A DNA stretch of 64,000 nucleotides from Clostridia bacterium (GCA_035561135.1 DATMYA010000008.1:496001-560000), one strand, 5' to 3'; counted from the stretch's first letter, positions 45,849-54,901 are shown. Numbers and translations are program-made. The notes: generated by a model not told the origin, from the sequence alone.

Positions 45849-45919
45849 TTGAGGTTTGCTGTGGGGGCAAATTCTTACATGCACGCTCGTGCGTTAAGCA
45901 CATTCGCGGAAGGAAAAAA

Positions 45920-47626
45920 ATGCCAACTGACGTAATCATGCCGCAGATGGGGGAATCCATCTTCGAAGGCACGCTGACCAAGTGGCTCAAGCAACCCGGC
46001 GACAAGGTGCAGCGCGACGAACCCTTGTTCGAAATCTCCACCGACAAAGTCGACGCCGAAATCCCCGCGCCCGCCAGCGGAGTTCTCCAGGAAGTCCGCG
46101 TTCAGCCCGGCACAACCGTTCAGGTCAACACCGTTGTTGGCGTCATCGGCAATGGCGACCAGGCCGGCGTGACGCAACCCTCGGCTGCGGCCTCTCGACC
46201 GTCGCCTCCCGCCGCACCGGAGCAATCTGCACCCCCAGCCGCTCAGCCAGCCGCGCCTCAACCACCCGCCGCACCATCCGGTCCGGCGACCGAGATCGTT
46301 ATGCCGCAGATGGGCGAGTCCATCTTCGAAGGCACTCTCACCCGTTGGCTCAAGAATCAGGGCGAACACGTCAATCGAGACGAGCCTCTGTTTGAAATCT
46401 CCACAGACAAGGTTGACGCCGAGATTCCCGCGCCTGCTTCCGGCGTGCTCAACGAGATCCGCGTACAACCCGGGACGACCGTTCAGGTCAACACCGTCGT
46501 CGGCGTCATCGGCGGCACGAATGGCGCGGCACAGCCGTCCGCTGCCGCTGCCGTGCCAGCCGCCGCAGCTCCTTCCACGCCTGCCGTAACTGCCGCCGCA
46601 ACCACCGGCGGCGCTGTGTCAACAGAAGGTCCCGCAACCACCACGCCCGCCGCCGAAGGCGAACGCATCCGCTCGTCGCCGCTCGTGCGCAAGATTGCCG
46701 AAGAGCACAAAGTCGATCTTCGCCAGGTTTCCGGCACCGGCATGGGTGGTCGCGTTACGAAAGAAGACATTCTCGCTTTTGTCGAGAAGTACCCTGCTGG
46801 AGCACCGGCTCCTGCTCCCGCCGCACCGCCCTCGGTTGCCGCTCCAGCGCCTGCTGCGCCGGCTGCGCCGGCTGCAGCAGCGCCGCTCCCGGCGACTCCG
46901 GCCAACAAGTTCGTCGGTGTTCCCGGGACCATCGAGCCGATGTCCGTCATGCGCAAGAAGATTGCCGAGCACATGGTCATGTCGAAGCGCACCAGCGCTC
47001 ACGTGCACGGCGTCTTTGAAGTGGATATGTCACGCATCGTTCGCCTCCGTGAGAAGATGAAAAATATCTTCCAGGAAAAGACCGGACTCAAGCTCACGTA
47101 CACGCCGTTCTTCGCGCGGGCGGTTACACACGCTCTGCGGATCTGGCCCATCGTCAACTCATCGGTTGAAGGCGACAGCATCCACTACAAAGCAGACATC
47201 AACATCGGCATCGCGGTCGCCCTGGATTGGGGATTGATCGTGCCCGTCATCAAGCATGCCGACGGATTCAATTTCGTAGGACTCCAGCGCGCAGTCACCG
47301 ACCTCGGCGAACGCGCGCGCGCCAAAAAGCTGAAGCCCGAAGACGTCCAGGGCGGCACCTTCACCATCACGAACCCCGGCATCTTCGGAGCTAAGTTCGG
47401 AATGCCCATCATCAGCCAGCCGCAGTTGGCAATCATGGGTGTCGGTGCCATCACCAAGAAGCCGGTGGTACTCACCGACAAAGATGGCAACGATACAATC
47501 GCCATCCGCTCGATGATGCACCTCTCCATCGGCTACGACCATCGCGTCATAGATGGCGCAGTCGCCGACCAGTTCATGAGCGTCGTCAAGAACTACCTCG
47601 AAAACTGGACCGAACCTCTGATCTAA
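45920..47626 (+). CDS. Dihydrolipoamide acyltransferase E2 (two lipoyl domains)
   Basis: 568 residues. Domain order: lipoyl domain 1 (1-80; lipoyl lysine K43 in STDKVDAEIP), Pro/Ala linker, lipoyl domain 2 (about 125-205; identical STDKVDAEIPAPASGVL), linker, subunit-binding domain (SPLVRKIAEEHKVDLRQVSGTGMGGRVTKEDI region at about 250-285), linker, and the catalytic domain with SIGYDHRVIDGAVADQF (HxxxDG). The near-identical pair of lipoyl domains suggests recent duplication or gene conversion. GGAAGG is upstream of the ATG. E3 (dihydrolipoyl dehydrogenase) is not in the window. Confidence 0.93.
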   Translation: MPTDVIMPQMGESIFEGTLTKWLKQPGDKVQRDEPLFEISTDKVDAEIPAPASGVLQEVRVQPGTTVQVNTVVGVIGNGDQAGVTQPSAAASRPSPPAAPEQSAPPAAQPAAPQPPAAPSGPATEIVMPQMGESIFEGTLTRWLKNQGEHVNRDEPLFEISTDKVDAEIPAPASGVLNEIRVQPGTTVQVNTVVGVIGGTNGAAQPSAAAAVPAAAAPSTPAVTAAATTGGAVSTEGPATTTPAAEGERIRSSPLVRKIAEEHKVDLRQVSGTGMGGRVTKEDILAFVEKYPAGAPAPAPAAPPSVAAPAPAAPAAPAAAAPLPATPANKFVGVPGTIEPMSVMRKKIAEHMVMSKRTSAHVHGVFEVDMSRIVRLREKMKNIFQEKTGLKLTYTPFFARAVTHALRIWPIVNSSVEGDSIHYKADINIGIAVALDWGLIVPVIKHADGFNFVGLQRAVTDLGERARAKKLKPEDVQGGTFTITNPGIFGAKFGMPIISQPQLAIMGVGAITKKPVVLTDKDGNDTIAIRSMMHLSIGYDHRVIDGAVADQFMSVVKNYLENWTEPLI

Positions 47627-47650
47627 TCTGGCGTAGTTCTTCAGGCTGAA

Positions 47651-47683
47651 ATAAAAAACGGCAGGCCACCAGGCCTGCCGTTC
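47651..47683. terminator. Bidirectional-type terminator between E2 and the phage cluster
   Basis: AACGGCAGGCC / GGCCTGCCGTT with a four-base loop. On the minus strand it is followed by TTTTTATTT, so it ends the transcript of the phage cluster; on the plus strand it may also stop E2 transcripts. Confidence 0.82.
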
Positions 47684-47713
47684 TATTCGAAGTTCTCCTA
47701 CAATTCGCCTGCT

Positions 47714-47974
47714 TTACTTCGCCTTCGCCCAGGCGGAAGCATTCAGACACTCAACAACGCCGTCGATGATCTTGCCGAGTCCGCTTCTAAACCGGTCTTC
47801 ATCTACGATCTCACGGCTCGCAACGGCTTCTGTCATCGACAAAGCCGACCCCACAAACGAAAGCGCCGCTTCCTTCTTCTCGTTTCCGCTCTTGCTCCCG
47901 AACAGTGCCTCTATGCCGTGCACAACGGCAGGCACGAATGAAATCCCGCGCAGTAACTTCAATGCAAAATTCAT
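47714..47974 (-). CDS. Small protein at the 3' end of the phage cluster
   Basis: 86 residues from ATG 47974, with AGAGGAG before it. A hydrophobic N terminus (LKLLRGISFVPAVVHGIEALF) is followed by helical, mixed-charge sequence (REIVDEDRFRSGLGKIIDGVVECLNAS). Not recognised. It is separated from the endolysin by 544 bases of repeats but ended by the cluster's terminator, so a link to the lysis module is possible, not shown. Confidence 0.55.
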   Translation of the reverse strand: MNFALKLLRGISFVPAVVHGIEALFGSKSGNEKKEAALSFVGSALSMTEAVASREIVDEDRFRSGLGKIIDGVVECLNASAWAKAK

Positions 47975-48518
47975 CCCCACTCCTCTTATGAAATCGACCC
48001 CAACTTCTTTCAGGAGAATCCAGCCACAACGATTCTCACTGCCCACACCACCCACCACCCACTCACCACAACCCGTCATCCTAGGCGCCACCCGGCAACA
48101 ACAAAACAGATCGTCATCCTGAGCGCAGCCCGGCAACGTCTCCTACAACTCCGTCATCCTGAGCGCAGCCCGGCAACGCCGGGCGCAGTCGAAGGACCCT
48201 GCGGTTACGATCTCAACCGCACCACCCACCAACCGCTCACCACAAATGCGTCTTGCAGATCGTCATCCTGAGCGCCACCCCGCAGCAGCGAGACAACCCG
48301 TCATCCTGGGCGCCACCCGGCAACGTCTCCTACAAACCCGTCATCCTGAGCGCAGCCCGGCAACGCCGGGCGTAGCCGAAGGACCCTGCGGTTACGATCT
48401 CGACCGCACTACCGTACCGCCCACTCACCACAACTCCGTCATCCTGAGCGCAGCCCGGCGACGCCGGGCGTAGCCGAAGGATCCCTATTGCCCCGCCCAC
48501 GAGCGAGCAGCACGAAGC
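47975..48518. other. 544-base non-coding gap filled with family A repeats
   Basis: Almost the whole gap is made of the seven-copy family A array (see the repeat entry). No ORF or RNA gene is supported here. Confidence 0.8.
48075..48490. repeat. Seven-copy family A repeat array with 187-bp duplication
   Basis: GTCATCCT begins at 48075, 48113, 48153, 48262, 48300, 48340 and 48438. Copies 1-3 and 4-6 have the same spacing (38, 40), each exactly 187 bases apart, so a 187-bp unit was duplicated in tandem. The full unit reads GTCATCCTGAGCGCAGCCCG, then GCAACGCCGGGCG, then a GTCGAAGGA-like end and CCTGCGGTTACGATCT. Related single copies are at 3.6, 54.9, 56.1, 60.3 and 61.4 kb. Confidence 0.92.
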
Positions 48519-48968
48519 TCAGCGATCCAGCTCCACCAACCCACTTTCCGCGTACACCTTCATCAACTTCTCCGCATACTTCGGATCAGTCGCCCACCGC
48601 TTTGCCAGCGCGCGAATAAACTTCTCCGGATCCTTCGCCGCCGTCCGTGCTTCCAGATACAACGCGCCGTTCGCGATCAATGCATCCCGGCACGCAAAGC
48701 ATTGCGCCATGCTCTCGTACCTCGCGAACTTCGCTTTCACCTTCGAAGCCGAGCCTCCGAAGAACTCCGTCGTCGGCATTTCCACCCACGCATGTTTCCC
48801 GTGCGCCTTGATGCCGAAGAAGTTATTCGCCCGGCGCGATAACTGTGATTCACCCCAACGACTTTCCAGTGCCGCCTGCGCCACGGTTACTCCTGCCGGC
48901 AGGCCGCTCCGGGCCGACGCCGTACGCGCTGCCTCCGTTGCTACTCGAATAAATTCATCTCTGGTCAT
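48519..48968 (-). CDS. Phage-type endolysin, glucosaminidase domain
   Basis: 149 residues. A FlgJ/Atl-like glucosaminidase domain: VTVAQAALESRWGESQLSR holds the catalytic glutamate (ALES), followed by ANNFFGIKAHG and FARYESMAQCFACRDALI. It cleaves peptidoglycan glycan strands. No signal peptide, so release needs a holin; the holin-like gene overlaps its start by four bases. The family also occurs in flagellar FlgJ, but there are no flagellar genes here. Confidence 0.85.
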   Translation of the reverse strand: MTRDEFIRVATEAARTASARSGLPAGVTVAQAALESRWGESQLSRRANNFFGIKAHGKHAWVEMPTTEFFGGSASKVKAKFARYESMAQCFACRDALIANGALYLEARTAAKDPEKFIRALAKRWATDPKYAEKLMKVYAESGLVELDR

Positions 48969-49195
48969 GGTTGCCGTTGAAACACCCGTAAATAGTCGAA
49001 TGCAAAATGGATCAGCGTCATCAGTGCGCCCACCGCCACGCCGATACCTCCTGCGCGTTGCAGGTATGAATCGTGCTTCTGAACGCGAATCTCAAGTTCC
49101 TGTATTTTTCCTTCGTTGCCGTTCCCGAGCACCCAGCGCATGTGCGCCTTCAACTCAGCCAGGTCGCTCAATACGCGCTCTTCAAAGCTGTTCAT
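48965..49195 (-). CDS. Small holin-like membrane protein
   Basis: 76 residues. Hydrophilic helix first (FEERVLSDLAELKAHMRWVLGN), coiled-coil-like, then a single membrane helix (AGGIGVAVGALMTLIHFAFDYL) and a short tail. This resembles XhlA-type lysis proteins. Its ATG overlaps the stop of the tail gene, and its stop overlaps the endolysin ATG, so the three are coupled. Holin role is inferred from place and shape. Confidence 0.6.
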   Translation of the reverse strand: MNSFEERVLSDLAELKAHMRWVLGNGNEGKIQELEIRVQKHDSYLQRAGGIGVAVGALMTLIHFAFDYLRVFQRQP

Positions 49196-51519
49196 AATGG
49201 GTAGTCCACATGCAGTACCGTCGAGTACCTTGAGTAACGCCGTGGCGTAGAGCCGTCGAACAGACGCAAGTAGTATTCCTGCACTCGGGAAAGTCGCGGC
49301 AGCGTAAAGCTCCGCGTCGTGAATCGTCCCGCCAGGTTGCGGTCGTTCTCCGCCTCCCAGCTCGTGTCGCTTCGTCGCACTTCGATTCCGCCCGCCGCTG
49401 TTGGCGTCAGCCCCGCATCAATCGTCAATGTTGTCGAAGTTATCTCCGTCACTTCCGCGTTCGGCAAGCACTCTAAGAAACCCGCCTGTGTGCTTTCCGT
49501 TGTCGCCGCCACATCCAGCGGCTCACGCAATGCGTCTCTGTCGATTTTGAAAGACAGCTCTTCAGCAGCATCATTGGCGAACACCAGCTTGTACCGGCTA
49601 CGATCGTCTGCCGGATCGGCCATCTGGATTTCCACTTCGCGCACAATAGCCTCGAACTCCGCTTTCCGCGACGGCGCGCGTACCTGCAACGCTTCTCCCG
49701 GAAAAATGTCGCTCGCCGTACCCGGCAGCCAGTCGCTCCATGTCTCGTATTCTCCTGCCCACGCAGGTTGCGTGCGATCATCGAGCACGGCGAAACCGGC
49801 TTTCTCGCAATCTGCTGCCGTCCTCGGTGGCGGCAACATTAGGTCGAGCACTGCACCTCGCACTCCGTCATCATGCTGACGTGCGTGCTCGCTCACGCTT
49901 GTCGGATCTGTCACGCGCGCCATCGCCCTGCCGGCGCCGCGATAGCTGACCATGATCGTCTCGTTCGGCAGCGGCGGATTTGCCGCGTAGAAGTACAGCG
50001 CCGGCTCACTGCTCACGCTGCACTCACCGCCTTCAGACAACGCACTAACCAGGCGCGTGTGTGCAGGTTTTCCTGGCTCGCAACTCCTAACCTGTGCGTC
50101 CACAGCCCTTCGCATGCGCGTGTATGTCAGCTCGCAATGCAGGTCCGTGCTGTTCACCACCGCGTAAGTCGCAGATGGCAGCACGTCGGCCAGCACACCG
50201 TCGTACACCACCGTCGCCGCGGCCGCGAGTGTCGCCGGGTTCTGCGGATCGACATCACGCACTTCAAGCACAACGCGCAAGTCGGCCTTCACCGATGCGC
50301 CTCCGCGCCCATTCCCGGCGGCGTGTACGGACGAGTGGAACCTCTGCTCCCGCCGATACACTTCGCTCGAATAGAAACGCGTCGTCAGCGAATACCTGTG
50401 GCCAGCCACGGCCGTAACCACCGGCCCTATCGCCACACCGTTCACTACCGCCTGCAACTGCGTCTGCGCACCTGACTTCATCGCCTCGAATCCAGCCACG
50501 CAGTTGGCTTTCGTCACCGACGCTCCGTACAGACCTCCGAGCAGTCCGGCACTCGGCGCAGCAAACGTCACATCCCCGTGTTGCAGAATCGCGGCGCCAC
50601 CCAGCTCGACCTGCTCGACAAAACGCACCGTTGTTGCGCCGTCGCCTGCACCGCCGCTAACGTGCAATTTCCCGCCAGCCACGGACACCGCCTCGCTCGG
50701 ATCAACCATCGACCAGTACTCTGGTCGCAGCGCGCCGCCCGCATACTCTTCTTCCACCACCGTCATGTTCCTGCGCGAAAACGGTGACTGCGACATCCCG
50801 AAGCGCAACGTGTACCCATCGCCAAGGAAGTAGTCCTTCACGTACGCGCGCGGCTCCACTCGTCCAACGATCGTTACGTCGTTCAACAATCGCGGCAACC
50901 GCCGCACCTTCAACCGTTCGGGCGTGAACCCGGCCTCCTGCTCATCGAGCAAATGGCCCACGCCGCCCAAAGGAGCAAACTCCGCGCGACCATCGTGTAC
51001 GCGGTAATACGATCGCGTGTACCGCGCCAGCTCCGCCGCTTGCGCCGACCACTTTCTTCGTGGATCGCTCGCATACGACGCAACCTGTTCCACCGCCTGT
51101 ATCCCGCTCGTGTCCAGCAGCGGAGACAACTCGTTCGCCATCTCGGCCAGAACTTCGCCTGCCGCACGGTTCACGAACGGAGCCCGATTGCGCACCGGCT
51201 TGCGATCCAGCAAGTACTCGTCTCCGGTCGCCTTCAGCGCATACCGAAAGACGGGCCCGCGTTCGCCTTCTCCCAGACATTCGTGCTCGGGCATAGCCTC
51301 CACATGCCCCGTGAAGATCCGCACTCCATCGCGTCTCTCGATCACCACGCGCGCGCCGTTCACCGGCGTTCTGAAGTTCACGCCTTGCGCTACCAGCCAC
51401 GCTTCCAGGCGTGCAGGCTCATTCAGCTTGCGCACGATGTTCGCTGGCCGCTGCGCATCCAGCATCTCCGTATAGTCTCGCGGCCCAACCATATCGAAGT
51501 TGTCGATCGTTAAAATCAT
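49192..51519 (-). CDS. Large phage tail (hub/baseplate-like) protein
   Basis: 775 residues. The N terminus (MILTIDNFDMVGPRDYTEML) and the following region, with RIFTGHVEAMPEHECLGEG and a DEYLLDRKPVRNR segment, resemble tail hub proteins of siphophages in which two beta-barrel domains lead. The middle and C terminus are beta-rich with several AGG/VGG-type turns; the end, RVQEYYLRLFDGSTPRRYS, looks like a fibronectin-like strand set. No enzymatic motif noted. Its stop overlaps the holin-like gene by four bases. The exact tail role is inferred. Confidence 0.55.
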   Translation of the reverse strand: MILTIDNFDMVGPRDYTEMLDAQRPANIVRKLNEPARLEAWLVAQGVNFRTPVNGARVVIERRDGVRIFTGHVEAMPEHECLGEGERGPVFRYALKATGDEYLLDRKPVRNRAPFVNRAAGEVLAEMANELSPLLDTSGIQAVEQVASYASDPRRKWSAQAAELARYTRSYYRVHDGRAEFAPLGGVGHLLDEQEAGFTPERLKVRRLPRLLNDVTIVGRVEPRAYVKDYFLGDGYTLRFGMSQSPFSRRNMTVVEEEYAGGALRPEYWSMVDPSEAVSVAGGKLHVSGGAGDGATTVRFVEQVELGGAAILQHGDVTFAAPSAGLLGGLYGASVTKANCVAGFEAMKSGAQTQLQAVVNGVAIGPVVTAVAGHRYSLTTRFYSSEVYRREQRFHSSVHAAGNGRGGASVKADLRVVLEVRDVDPQNPATLAAAATVVYDGVLADVLPSATYAVVNSTDLHCELTYTRMRRAVDAQVRSCEPGKPAHTRLVSALSEGGECSVSSEPALYFYAANPPLPNETIMVSYRGAGRAMARVTDPTSVSEHARQHDDGVRGAVLDLMLPPPRTAADCEKAGFAVLDDRTQPAWAGEYETWSDWLPGTASDIFPGEALQVRAPSRKAEFEAIVREVEIQMADPADDRSRYKLVFANDAAEELSFKIDRDALREPLDVAATTESTQAGFLECLPNAEVTEITSTTLTIDAGLTPTAAGGIEVRRSDTSWEAENDRNLAGRFTTRSFTLPRLSRVQEYYLRLFDGSTPRRYSRYSTVLHVDYPL

Positions 51520-51658
51520 CTCTCTGCTTTCCTTAACTGCTCGCGAATAGGCCCGTGTGCATCAATGCCTAACCCGCCGTGTTCCCGCATCGTCCAGCCG
51601 TGCTTCCTGCATCCAATGGAGCTAGGCGCCTGCCGAATATGGCAAGCACCGCCACGAC

Positions 51659-51967
51659 ATGAGCCGATCAGAGACCGAGTCCATTGTTGAGTTGCAGCAC
51701 CGAGTCCGCATACGTCTCGCGGAACTCGGCTTCCCTCCGGGACGCGCCGCCAGTAACATCGAGCGCCATCTTGCTGAAATCGCCGTGCTCGCCCGTGCCT
51801 TCACCGAAGACACGCTGCCCCTCTTCCTTTCACTCTCCACCGATCATGACGAGTCCCTGTCGCGCCTCGCTGTGTCCATCAAGTGCGATCTAGAAGAGCT
51901 CCGCGACGCCCTCACCGACGTCGAACCCGACCTCATCGAACTTATGCAATTCTTGAATCGCGAATAG
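51659..51967 (+). CDS. Small helical protein, plus strand, inside the tail module
   Basis: 102 residues, all helical and acidic: VELQHRVRIRLAELGFPPGR and SIKCDLEELRDALTDVEPDLIELMQFLN. Its residue make-up looks like a real protein. It is the only plus-strand gene found in the phage cluster, with no clear ribosome site. It may be a regulator or a transferred stray. Function unknown. Confidence 0.55.
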   Translation: MSRSETESIVELQHRVRIRLAELGFPPGRAASNIERHLAEIAVLARAFTEDTLPLFLSLSTDHDESLSRLAVSIKCDLEELRDALTDVEPDLIELMQFLNRE

Positions 51968-52362
51968 TTCCGCCAGGAGTAGCTGCAACAACTCGCCTGC
52001 GGAATAGCAAGGCGTCATCCCGAGCGAGGCGAAGAACCTGCTTCGTCCGTGCCAGAAATGAAGCAGATAGTTCGGCCGTGTCAAAGCACCAGGGCCGCTA
52101 TGCACACGCCCTTCAAGGCGCCTGCCCACGCTTTCAATAAGAGTTCCCAGCAATCTTGGTGGCCTCCCTGCTGAGACGAGCTGCCTCAATGCGGCTTTTG
52201 GCTGCTGCAAAGCATGATTCTTTGAAGGGGCACGCCTTCAGGCGTGCCGTTCACGCACTGAATGAACGCCGGCGTTAGCGGCCGATGGCAATGTCTTCAA
52301 GAGTAGGACTTTTTCAGCAGCTTGTTTAGCCGCTGGGGTAATGCTCATTGACCCGCCGAGCT
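51968..52362. other. 395-base gap where tape-measure genes would be expected
   Basis: Contains the 119-bp element (52202-52320) and about 200 bases with no ORF on either strand. In siphophages a 2-4 kb tape-measure gene normally lies between tail-tube and hub genes. Here the whole space between those two genes is 843 bases. Confidence 0.65.
52202..52320. repeat. 119-bp MITE-like element, copy 1 (family B)
   Basis: Begins CTGCTGCAAA and ends TTTTTCAGCAG, an inverted-repeat pair. The inside holds GGCACGCCTTCAGGCGTGCC and GGCGTTAGCGGCC-type hairpins. An outer GCGGCT at 52191 and AGCCGC at 52329-52334 extend the inverted repeats. Copy 2 lies at 59100-59218 with the same length and near-identical sequence. 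No transposase is linked. Confidence 0.8.
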
Positions 52363-53328
52363 CTAGTACACAGGTGCGTTCACCGCCGGAAAATAACTCC
52401 GGAAGCAGACAACTTGCTCACCGTCATTGCGGTCCTCGTAAGGCATGGCCATGAACGAAGCGCGCAACGCCATCGCCTCCAGCGGACGCGCAATCTCCAC
52501 AGCCGCTTCCGACGCCGGCGCACCGCTTTGCAGCCGCGGATAATAGAAGCAAACACGCCCGCCAGATTCTTCCGGCAACACAAGTAACGCCGACCACTCC
52601 TGGAAGAACGAGCCTCCCTCGCGATCCACGAACGCCATCACTTTTTGCACCGCCGCGCCGCTCGGCGGCACGCCTCCCAGCAGAGGCTGGTCGAGCACGA
52701 GCACATCGCCGGTCTTTCCCGCCACCCGTCCCACGTTGAACGTCACGCGGCGAATGTAATCCGGATGCTGCAACACATCCATCGGATCGCGCACATAAGC
52801 TGCCGCGATTCCGGCACCCACGTATCCCGTCTGCTGCTGGTAATCGAGATCGACCGCCACCAGATCGCCCGCTTCGAATTGCCCCGCGTTCGCTCCCAGC
52901 TTCAGCTCCGTCGACGTCGATCCCGCCAGCAGCGGCACCGCTGCAACTGGTGCGCCGCCCGATGCACCTTCTTCGCCGCCGGTCTCCGCCGCCAGTACGT
53001 TCATGTGCTGCGAACCCGCCGCGAGCGCCATCTGCAATTTTCCCCACTCCCGAAATTCAACTTCCACGCGGGCTTCCAGCCCTGTCCTGTACTGCACCCC
53101 GCTCGCGCCCTTACTCCCCGCGCACGCCGATTCTGTTTTGGTCGTGGAAGTACGCTTCAGGTTCTGCGCCCATCCCAAGTCCAGCCACGGTGCCGGTGGC
53201 GCATCCAGATCGAACGCCCCGTGCTTCGCCGGATCGAACAGCGCCGGAATTCCACCCGGACGCTGCACCGGCGCAAAGTACGCGCGAACCTCGCGTGTCA
53301 CAGGTACCATTAACTTCCTCGTGCTCAT
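52363..53328 (-). CDS. Tail-tube-like phage protein
   Basis: 321 residues from the ATG at 53328, which overlaps the upstream stop by four bases. Features of major tail proteins: an N-terminal MVPVTREVRAYFAPVQR, then a mid-domain GLEARVEVEFREWGKLQMALAAG, the last near the usual tube-protein strand-helix motif. The C-terminal half holds AALVLPEESGGRVCFYYPRLQ-type strand sequence and ends APVY. Assignment rests on place and composition, not on a strict signature. Confidence 0.55.
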   Translation of the reverse strand: MSTRKLMVPVTREVRAYFAPVQRPGGIPALFDPAKHGAFDLDAPPAPWLDLGWAQNLKRTSTTKTESACAGSKGASGVQYRTGLEARVEVEFREWGKLQMALAAGSQHMNVLAAETGGEEGASGGAPVAAVPLLAGSTSTELKLGANAGQFEAGDLVAVDLDYQQQTGYVGAGIAAAYVRDPMDVLQHPDYIRRVTFNVGRVAGKTGDVLVLDQPLLGGVPPSGAAVQKVMAFVDREGGSFFQEWSALLVLPEESGGRVCFYYPRLQSGAPASEAAVEIARPLEAMALRASFMAMPYEDRNDGEQVVCFRSYFPAVNAPVY

Positions 53329-53810
53329 CGCCCCTCCACCTCGGCAAAGTAGAAGACCGTCAGCGCGGCCTGTCTCCACAGTGTCTGGCCGCGAACTTCA
53401 AGCGCGCCAAGCCTCGGCGCACTCCAGAAAATGTGCGTACCCAGCTCAGTACTCGCCAATTGCGTAAAGTCGCACTTCGCCCCCGATGCCGGTTGGCAAA
53501 TCCTCAGTAGTTCGCAATCTAAAGCTGCCAGCGCGCGACCGCGTCCCAGACTGCCAGCCTCTGCCGTGCCCGCTGTGCTGTACTCAACCGTGCACTCCAG
53601 CGCCCCTGGTCCCTTCTCTCCTGCGCCACTCAGTGCGCCCCACCGCACATAGAAGACGTCCGACATCCCCGTGGAGAGTGCAGGCGCTTCGTTCTCCACC
53701 ACCACGATCGCCGGTCGCACTTCGCCATCGACCTCACACGTACGCGCCGGGTTCAATGCCGACAACCGATTTCGCAACGCCATGTAGAAGCTGTCTTTCG
53801 CAAATTGCAT
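53325..53810 (-). CDS. Phage tail terminator/completion-like protein
   Basis: 161 residues. N-terminal helix (MQFAKDSFYMALRNRLSALN) followed by strands and the phrase DVFYVRWGAL. Tail-terminator proteins have this length and sit between connector and tube genes. Start ATG at 53810; it lies four bases after the upstream gene. It is coupled to the tube-like gene by ATGA. Function inferred from order. Confidence 0.5.
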   Translation of the reverse strand: MQFAKDSFYMALRNRLSALNPARTCEVDGEVRPAIVVVENEAPALSTGMSDVFYVRWGALSGAGEKGPGALECTVEYSTAGTAEAGSLGRGRALAALDCELLRICQPASGAKCDFTQLASTELGTHIFWSAPRLGALEVRGQTLWRQAALTVFYFAEVEGR

Positions 53811-53814
53811 CGCG

Positions 53815-54234
53815 TCACTCCGTCACTTTCACGTGGTAGAGATACTCCATTCCAGCAAAGAACTCGGCCGACACCTGCTCAACCCGCAGCACTCTGTCGC
53901 CAATCACCACGCCATCCGCCATCGCGAACAGTTCCTGCGCGGTCGCCGCCCCGCGCGCTTTCATCTCACCTTCGAGTGCGCCCGCGGCGAACAGCACTTC
54001 CACCTTGGACCTGCCGTCTTCCGCATCCTGGCCACGTACCACTGCCGGTCCCAGTTGCACGTCCTCCACCTGCCTCAGAGAAAGCCCCAGTTGTCGCGCA
54101 TCGCCGCCAGCAACCGCCAGCAACGCGAACCGCACCGTAACCTCGCGTCCACCAAGCGCGCGCAACATCGCCTCCGCCGCTCGCGACGCCATCCTTCCTT
54201 GCCACGCTGCATGTGTCACCACCAGGTCAACCAT
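53815..54234 (-). CDS. Phage neck/connector protein
   Basis: 139 residues with a basic helix (QGRMASRAAEAMLRALG) then beta strands (VTVRFALLAVAGGDA). Length and order match the head closure or neck proteins of siphophages. Follows the adaptor with two bases between stop and start. No detailed signature. Confidence 0.5.
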   Translation of the reverse strand: MVDLVVTHAAWQGRMASRAAEAMLRALGGREVTVRFALLAVAGGDARQLGLSLRQVEDVQLGPAVVRGQDAEDGRSKVEVLFAAGALEGEMKARGAATAQELFAMADGVVIGDRVLRVEQVSAEFFAGMEYLYHVKVTE

Positions 54235-54236
54235 CG

Positions 54237-54830
54237 CTAACCGACCCTCTGCGCAACGTATGGCGCCAGCATCGCGCGCACGCCCGAATCCAGCAACGTG
54301 TCGGAGAAATACTCAAGGTGCATGCGGTCCAACGAGCTCGCTCTCACGTTCAGCGCCGGCGTAGCCTGCGCATTGCGGACCACCTGCGCGCACGCGCACT
54401 TCACCGCTTCGGGCAGCACCTCGAACCCGGCCATGTACATCACCTCAACTTCGTTGAACGCGAGCCCAAGCGGATTCATCCCGAACGTCACCTCGCCCGT
54501 TTCCGGCGCGACGTCGAGTGAGTTCACGTCCACGTCTATCCAGCTTCCCGGCAGTGAAAATGCCCGAGCAACTTCTCCGGTCAGCACGTCGCCGCCGCGC
54601 ACCGCGCCATACCGCGCCCGCGCCGAAACGATCTGTGCCACTGGCAAAAAACTCAGCCGCACCACATTCCTGCCCGCAATCAATCGCACCCGCTCCACGT
54701 TGGACGCAATACCCAACGTGCTGCGCCGGCAGTGCGCATCCATCAGCGCGGACGCCGCCGCCACCCACGAAGCGGGCGTCACAGCCTCCAACCCATACTT
54801 CTCGTACTCAGAGGCATTCAAATAATCCAT
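54237..54830 (-). CDS. Head-tail adaptor (gp6-like)
   Basis: 197 residues from ATG 54830, with GGGGGAG just ahead. All-helical N terminus with an Ala-rich stretch (ASWVAAASALMDAHCRRS), then a strand region (VRLIAGRNVVRLSFLPV) and a C-terminal helix pair. Helical adaptor proteins next to the capsid gene have this form; it is separated from the capsid by a family A repeat. Role inferred. Confidence 0.6.
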   Translation of the reverse strand: MDYLNASEYEKYGLEAVTPASWVAAASALMDAHCRRSTLGIASNVERVRLIAGRNVVRLSFLPVAQIVSARARYGAVRGGDVLTGEVARAFSLPGSWIDVDVNSLDVAPETGEVTFGMNPLGLAFNEVEVMYMAGFEVLPEAVKCACAQVVRNAQATPALNVRASSLDRMHLEYFSDTLLDSGVRAMLAPYVAQRVG

Positions 54831-54901
54831 CGCTCCCCCACCACCCGATCTCCGTATAACCCGCAGTCGCCATGGATCCGTCATCTCAGCACGCAAACCC
54901 C

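Noticed and set aside
48075..48490. Regular repeat array resembling CRISPR
   Set aside because: Spacers are not of even length, the units carry palindromes and a 187-bp higher-order period, and no cas gene is near. It is a duplicated interspersed-repeat array.
48519..48968. Flagellar FlgJ muramidase
   Set aside because: The domain fits, but there are no flagellar genes, and the gene is coupled to a holin-like gene at the end of a phage cluster.
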